Source: Nitrososphaerota archaeon (GTDB taxonomy: Archaea; Thermoproteota; Nitrososphaeria; Nitrososphaerales; Nitrosopumilaceae). Taken from it: DNA of 35,291 nucleotides. A program made the position numbers and the translations under genes. Below are positions 31,843-35,291 of this stretch, piece by piece (position 1 is the first letter of the stretch; the number at the start of each line of letters is the position of its first letter). The stretch is from assembly GCA_005877205.1 (NCBI GenBank), contig VBPL01000017.1:1-35291 (forward strand). Direction: 5' to 3'. The notes below the pieces were generated by a model. It was not told the origin of the DNA. It searched no databases and saw nothing but the letters and a program-made list of their open reading frames with translations.

Positions 31843-32073
31843 ATGTCAGTTGACATGGCAGTAAAAGTACTGGACGAGAGCCTAAACAAGGTTGTTCTTA
31901 TCAAGCTGAAAGGCGGCAAAGTGATAAGAGGTAATCTTCATGGATTTGACCAGCACATGAACCTGCTACTTGACTCTTCAGAAGAGATCCCTTCTGAGGG
32001 AGAGTCTAAAAGTCTTGGAACCATAGTTGTCAGAGGAGACAACGTAGTTATCATATCTCCTCCACCAACGTGA
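31843..32073 (+). CDS. Sm-like archaeal protein (LSm / SmAP)
   Basis: A 76-residue Sm-fold RNA-binding protein forming rings that bind U-rich RNA. Sm1 motif: [33 protein letters not shown]; Sm2 motif: [13 protein letters not shown] (the family IxxRGxxVxxI). It heads a unit with L37e, an association common in archaea. TTAATATATA near 31806 predicts a leader of about 11 nt, with GTGA shortly before the ATG, so this gene is not strictly leaderless. Confidence 0.96.
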   Translation: MSVDMAVKVLDESLNKVVLIKLKGGKVIRGNLHGFDQHMNLLLDSSEEIPSEGESKSLGTIVVRGDNVVIISPPPT

Positions 32074-32080
32074 GAGTATA

Positions 32081-32248
32081 ATGACCAAAGGCACTACCTC
32101 AATGGGAGGATATACCAAAAAGCATCCTCACATAAGGTGTAGAAGATGTGGAAAGAATGCTTTTCATGCAAGGCACAAAAGATGTGCTAGCTGTGGTTAT
32201 CCAGATCCTAAAATAAGAAAATATGGTTGGATCAAATGGTATACCTAA
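32081..32248 (+). CDS. rpl37e: Large ribosomal subunit protein eL37 (L37e)
   Basis: A 55-codon gene beginning [15 protein letters not shown]. It has the zinc ribbon [20 protein letters not shown] (four Cys) and the family ending [11 protein letters not shown], an unmistakable L37e. It starts 7 nt after the Sm-like gene with GTGAG overlapping that stop as ribosome binding site. Its TAA abuts the ATG of the next gene with no spacer. Confidence 0.97.
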   Translation: MTKGTTSMGGYTKKHPHIRCRRCGKNAFHARHKRCASCGYPDPKIRKYGWIKWYT

Positions 32249-33163
32249 ATGGAAGAAATTGCGGTTGTTCTTAGTTCTCTTGCAGGCGCATGCACTGCTG
32301 TAGCATTAAATAGAATTCCAAAAATAAGGCACAACAATCAAACTGCAAGCGTTAATCTTATTCTTGAAAATCAACTACAATCACTGAGAACAGAAAAGGA
32401 AATACTAACGAAAACGATTGCAAGGCTCCACCAACAAGATTCTGACCTTTCAAGAGTCCATAAAGACAAACTTTTGATTCGATACCAGCACGAGCTTGGA
32501 ACCACAATTGCTAAGATAGAAAAACTTGAAGTCGGAAGCAAATATCCTGACTTGGGTCCAATTGGGGATAGCCTAATTTCGTTAATGGACAACAAACTAT
32601 CTTTGCTAGATAAGAGATTACATGAAATCTCAACAAAGATTGTTCCAAGTACAGTGGAAACAAAACAACCAGAAGCAGCCAGAGGGGTATCACACGAAAA
32701 ACCACAGATAAGAAAGATTGAAACTAGAACAGAGACTCAAAAAGATAAACCCCAGACGTTATTGCCTCCAATTGAGAACTCAACGCCGCAAAGACATAGA
32801 TCCGTTGAGCTTAGCACCTTAACTGAAATAACTAACAAGATCCCGGAGTTTCCTGCAGAACTCATCAAACCATCTTCGGTGGAAGCAAATCAAATTCTCG
32901 AGGATGCGATCAAAGCAAAGACAACTGTTAAAGAATCCACGGATGCTTCCCCCGTAGTCATGCAAAGTACAAAAGAGGAAATTTCCGCATTGGATCTATC
33001 AAAGTCTGAGTCATTACCTGCACCAGAAAAGAAAGTTCAGCTTCCTGCACCAATCAAAATACCAGAAGAAGAAAAACTCGATGATGATGATAAGGATTTA
33101 GACAAAATAAAAAGCGAAATCATGAAGGCCCTATCAAAACTTGAACAAGTAGAGGTAGAGTAG
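32249..33163 (+). CDS. Unknown coiled-coil protein with N-terminal hydrophobic segment, 304 aa
   Basis: I do not recognise a family. Residues about 4-20 (IAVVLSSLAGACTAVAL) are hydrophobic and could insert in or lie on a membrane. About 35-130 form predicted coiled coils (heptad-like LQSLRTEKEILTKTIARLH, then LISLMDNKLSLLDKRLHEI). About 135-275 are low-complexity and Pro/Thr/Glu/Lys-rich, probably disordered (KPQTLLPPIENSTPQ). The tail is acidic, then helical (DDDDKDLDKIKSEIMKALSKLEQ). No Cys pairs or catalytic motifs are seen. It is sandwiched without spacers between L37e and rpiA, so it is expressed with them. A membrane-tethered scaffold is a shape-based guess. Confidence 0.8.
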   Translation: MEEIAVVLSSLAGACTAVALNRIPKIRHNNQTASVNLILENQLQSLRTEKEILTKTIARLHQQDSDLSRVHKDKLLIRYQHELGTTIAKIEKLEVGSKYPDLGPIGDSLISLMDNKLSLLDKRLHEISTKIVPSTVETKQPEAARGVSHEKPQIRKIETRTETQKDKPQTLLPPIENSTPQRHRSVELSTLTEITNKIPEFPAELIKPSSVEANQILEDAIKAKTTVKESTDASPVVMQSTKEEISALDLSKSESLPAPEKKVQLPAPIKIPEEEKLDDDDKDLDKIKSEIMKALSKLEQVEVE

Positions 33164-33835
33164 TTGACAATAGATGATGCCATAAAGGCATTATCTCCTC
33201 AAGCACTGAGGATGGTAAGGAACAATTATGTCATCGGACTTGGAAGCGGGAGAGCTGCAACCGCAATAGTGAGAATGTTATCATCATATCTGAAAAAAAA
33301 GAAACTGGTGGTGAAAGCTATACCAACATCTTTACAAATTAAGATAGAAGCCGAAAAAGGCGGGATATCCATAGTTGAACCGGATCAGATCAGCCACATT
33401 GATCTGGTTTTTGATGGTGCCGATCAAATTGACGCAAAAGGAAATATGATAAAAGGGGGTGGAGGTGCACTTTTACGAGAAAAAATTCTGATAAGCATTG
33501 CAAAAAAAGTAGTAATCATAGCTGATGAATCAAAATTTGTTAGAAGACTTAATCTGAAGGTGCCTGTAGAGGTACATCAGTTTGCAAGAAATACAGCCAC
33601 AATTCAAATCAGAAAATATGGCGGCATCCCACATATCAGAGTACTAGAACGAGATTATCCTTTTGTAACTGAAAATGGAAACATAATATTGGATTGTGAT
33701 TTTGGTGAAATATCTAGACCTAAAGAACTCGCAACAAAGATAATAGAGATTCCAGGTGTTATCGAAGTAGGAATCTTTTCAAAACCTGACATAATTTACA
33801 AAGCAAAAGAAGATGGCAAATTTGAAATCTTATGA
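33164..33835 (+). CDS. rpiA: Ribose-5-phosphate isomerase A
   Basis: Interconverts ribose-5-phosphate and ribulose-5-phosphate, feeding nucleotide synthesis. In 223 aa: VIGLGSGRAATAIV (phosphate-binding loop, usually GLGTGST), DGADQID (84-90), and KGGGGALLREKI with catalytic residues. The start is TTG immediately after the upstream stop, with GAGGT about 7 nt before it inside the preceding gene. Its 3' end overlaps the convergent dihydroorotase-family gene by 6 bp. Confidence 0.95.
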   Translation: MTIDDAIKALSPQALRMVRNNYVIGLGSGRAATAIVRMLSSYLKKKKLVVKAIPTSLQIKIEAEKGGISIVEPDQISHIDLVFDGADQIDAKGNMIKGGGGALLREKILISIAKKVVIIADESKFVRRLNLKVPVEVHQFARNTATIQIRKYGGIPHIRVLERDYPFVTENGNIILDCDFGEISRPKELATKIIEIPGVIEVGIFSKPDIIYKAKEDGKFEIL

Positions 33836-35224
33836 TGAGATAGTTCTTGGAACATATTTGCCGTAACCTGGCTTTGCGAGTACCGTAAAATCTTCAGCTA
33901 CGACTGAACCTCTAACAATTGTCTTTACAGGCCATCCTTTCAATTCCCATCCTTCATAAACACTATAATCAGAAAAGCCACCAAAAAGTTCGGCAGATAC
34001 CTTTGCTTCCTTTTTCATATCCACGAGAACAACATCAGCATCCGAACCCTTCTGGATTATGCCTTTTTTTGGATACATTCCAAATATTCTAGCGGTGTTC
34101 AGGCTTGTTAAATTCGATAACTGCTGAAGAGTTATCCTTCCTTTGTTAACTCCTTCATTTAGCAAGATGGGCACCATAGTACCTAATCCAGGAAATCCAG
34201 CTAAAGCATCCCATACAGTCTCTCCTCCTAACTTTAGCTTTACGCGATTTGCTACGTGATCAGTACCAATACAGTCAATGTTACTGCTTCTCATCCCGTT
34301 CCAGATGGCCTCAATGTCTTTTGATGATCGTATTGGTGGCATTACTTTAGCCAGATATCCTTTCTGTGATTCATACGATAATGTGAGATAATGAGGACAT
34401 GTCTCAACGAAAATTTTGGTACCATTCTTTTTTTCTGAAAATATGGCGTTGATTGCACCCTGTGATCCTACATGCGCAAAATATACAATACACCCTGCCT
34501 TTCTTGCCATCTTAGAAGCAATCAATATTGATTTTACCTCTGATTCTACCGGCCTGCTTTCAGACCATGCGGCAAGACCGTTTCTCTTTTTCTCTTTTTT
34601 CTCCCTCATACCACATGAGCACATTTGGTAATCTTCAGCGTGAATTAGAGCCGTGCATCCAAGAGATACTGCCTTGGCTATTATTCTCTCAACCATTTCA
34701 GGTTTCATTTCTACTCTTTCTTCTCGGAGAGACTTTTCGCCAGGTTGCATGTCCATGTAGACGTGGTCAACTTCGTCACCCAGATTCATGTATATCTTGA
34801 ACGACGTGATTCCTTTTTCTCTACAAAATTCCATTTCATCAATCTGATCTTTATGTAGTATAGCAGCATGAATTGAATAATCAACGTAATGCGACTTCGA
34901 ACTCTCCGCAAGATGAGAATCTAGATTCTTCTTGTAAGATCCACTTAGCCTCAACATACGCATCATTGTAGTTACCCCGCCAATCGCAGCAACTCTAGAT
35001 TCCGTTATTGCAGCCTCATTGATTGGTGAATATACTCCATAATGAACATGTGGATCAATTACGCCTGGAAGTGACACCAGTCCGCTACCATTTATAGTAG
35101 TATCGCATTGGGGAACATCGTTTGTTAGGCCAATTATCTTTCCGTCGTCTATTACAATATTCTTTTCAACTATTCCATTTGGCAGTACAACGTGTGAACC
35201 CGTAATTACTGCATCAAAGGTCAT
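33830..35224 (-). CDS. Dihydroorotase / hydantoinase-family cyclic amidohydrolase
   Basis: A 464-residue binuclear metal amidohydrolase. Ligands in order: DPHVHYG near residue 58, carbamylated Lys in SFKIYMN, HAED, FAHVGSQ and GTDH; ETCPHYL is the substrate-loop signature. It is most likely the pyrimidine pathway dihydroorotase, but the same fold includes hydantoinases and allantoinases, and the length is nearer to those. A Cys-rich, Lys-rich insertion (MCSCGMREKKEKK) after HAED is unusual. ATG 35224 is chosen over a TTG one codon upstream; GAATAATAC near 35251 gives leaderless spacing. Confidence 0.87.
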   Translation of the reverse strand: MTFDAVITGSHVVLPNGIVEKNIVIDDGKIIGLTNDVPQCDTTINGSGLVSLPGVIDPHVHYGVYSPINEAAITESRVAAIGGVTTMMRMLRLSGSYKKNLDSHLAESSKSHYVDYSIHAAILHKDQIDEMEFCREKGITSFKIYMNLGDEVDHVYMDMQPGEKSLREERVEMKPEMVERIIAKAVSLGCTALIHAEDYQMCSCGMREKKEKKRNGLAAWSESRPVESEVKSILIASKMARKAGCIVYFAHVGSQGAINAIFSEKKNGTKIFVETCPHYLTLSYESQKGYLAKVMPPIRSSKDIEAIWNGMRSSNIDCIGTDHVANRVKLKLGGETVWDALAGFPGLGTMVPILLNEGVNKGRITLQQLSNLTSLNTARIFGMYPKKGIIQKGSDADVVLVDMKKEAKVSAELFGGFSDYSVYEGWELKGWPVKTIVRGSVVAEDFTVLAKPGYGKYVPRTISS

Positions 35225-35291
35225 CAAGAATTTTGATTGAAGTCCCCGTATTATTCTTTGAGTAAATGAATAAAAGCAGATACCGTTCTTG

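Overview
The window is a gene-dense, AT-rich archaeal chromosome segment. The gene content points to the Nitrososphaeria (Thaumarchaeota, the ammonia-oxidizing archaeon lineage). It holds MCM, GINS and a Hel308-type helicase, RFC small subunit, Alba, Sm-like protein, aIF6, aIF5B, archease, ribosomal proteins L7Ae/S28e/L24e/L37e, two zinc-ferredoxin-type proteins, and a tRNA-Asp with an insertion upstream of its anticodon. No amo or other ammonia-oxidation genes are present, so the exact genus is left open. Most of it is core genome. The only mobile trace is a short transposase remnant beside argH.

Layout. 1-2095: a truncated gene at the left edge, an inositol-monophosphatase-family phosphatase, tRNA-Asp and tRNA-Lys, a small orphan gene, and a 485-bp stretch with a transposase fragment. 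2096-3936: argH and a MIP18/SufT-like gene, divergent around one TATA box. 3941-7215: succinate dehydrogenase operon (sdhA-C-D-B, minus strand). 7315-9502: PadR-type regulator with a tandem palindromic operator, an isocitrate-lyase/PEP-mutase-family enzyme, alba, and a secreted protein. 9510-13252: tRNA-Ala, a flavin reductase, tRNA-Pro, a nucleotidyltransferase-like protein, a branched-chain aminotransferase and a Gfo/Idh/MocA dehydrogenase. 13249-15221: Trm112-like protein, hexapeptide acetyltransferase, small membrane protein and a UDP-sugar:polyprenyl-phosphate transferase. 15221-19940: hel308, mcm and gins23. 20241-22424: rfcS, tRNA-Ser and two ferredoxins. 22503-25342: aIF6, hisS, archease and thioredoxin. 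25339-28329: aIF5B, ndk, L24e, S28e, L7Ae. 28390-31797: phosphoglucosamine mutase, tRNA-Leu, a small zinc-finger protein, PurU-like and creatininase/ArfB-like enzymes. 31843-35224: Sm-like protein, L37e, an unknown coiled-coil protein, rpiA and a dihydroorotase-family hydrolase.

How the genes work together. Two tight operons dominate. gins23-mcm-hel308 is joined by 1-4 nt overlaps to a glycan lipid-carrier transferase and a small membrane protein. L7Ae-S28e-L24e-ndk-aIF5B is the classic archaeal translation cluster. Genes at the head of transcription units mostly look leaderless, with an AT box centred about 25-28 bp before the start codon; GTG and TTG starts are common. Several operon-internal genes instead carry GGTGAT/GAGGT-type ribosome binding sites. 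This regularity fixes several start codons. It also shows two divergent gene pairs (argH/sufT-like and alba/secreted protein) in which one self-complementary TATA box sits at the midpoint between two leaderless starts.

I found no CRISPR array, prophage, toxin-antitoxin or defence system. The most interesting signals are the shared TATA boxes, the PadR double operator, the two ferredoxins with complementary loss of presumed zinc ligands, the tRNA-Asp insertion, and several small or unknown lineage-type proteins.
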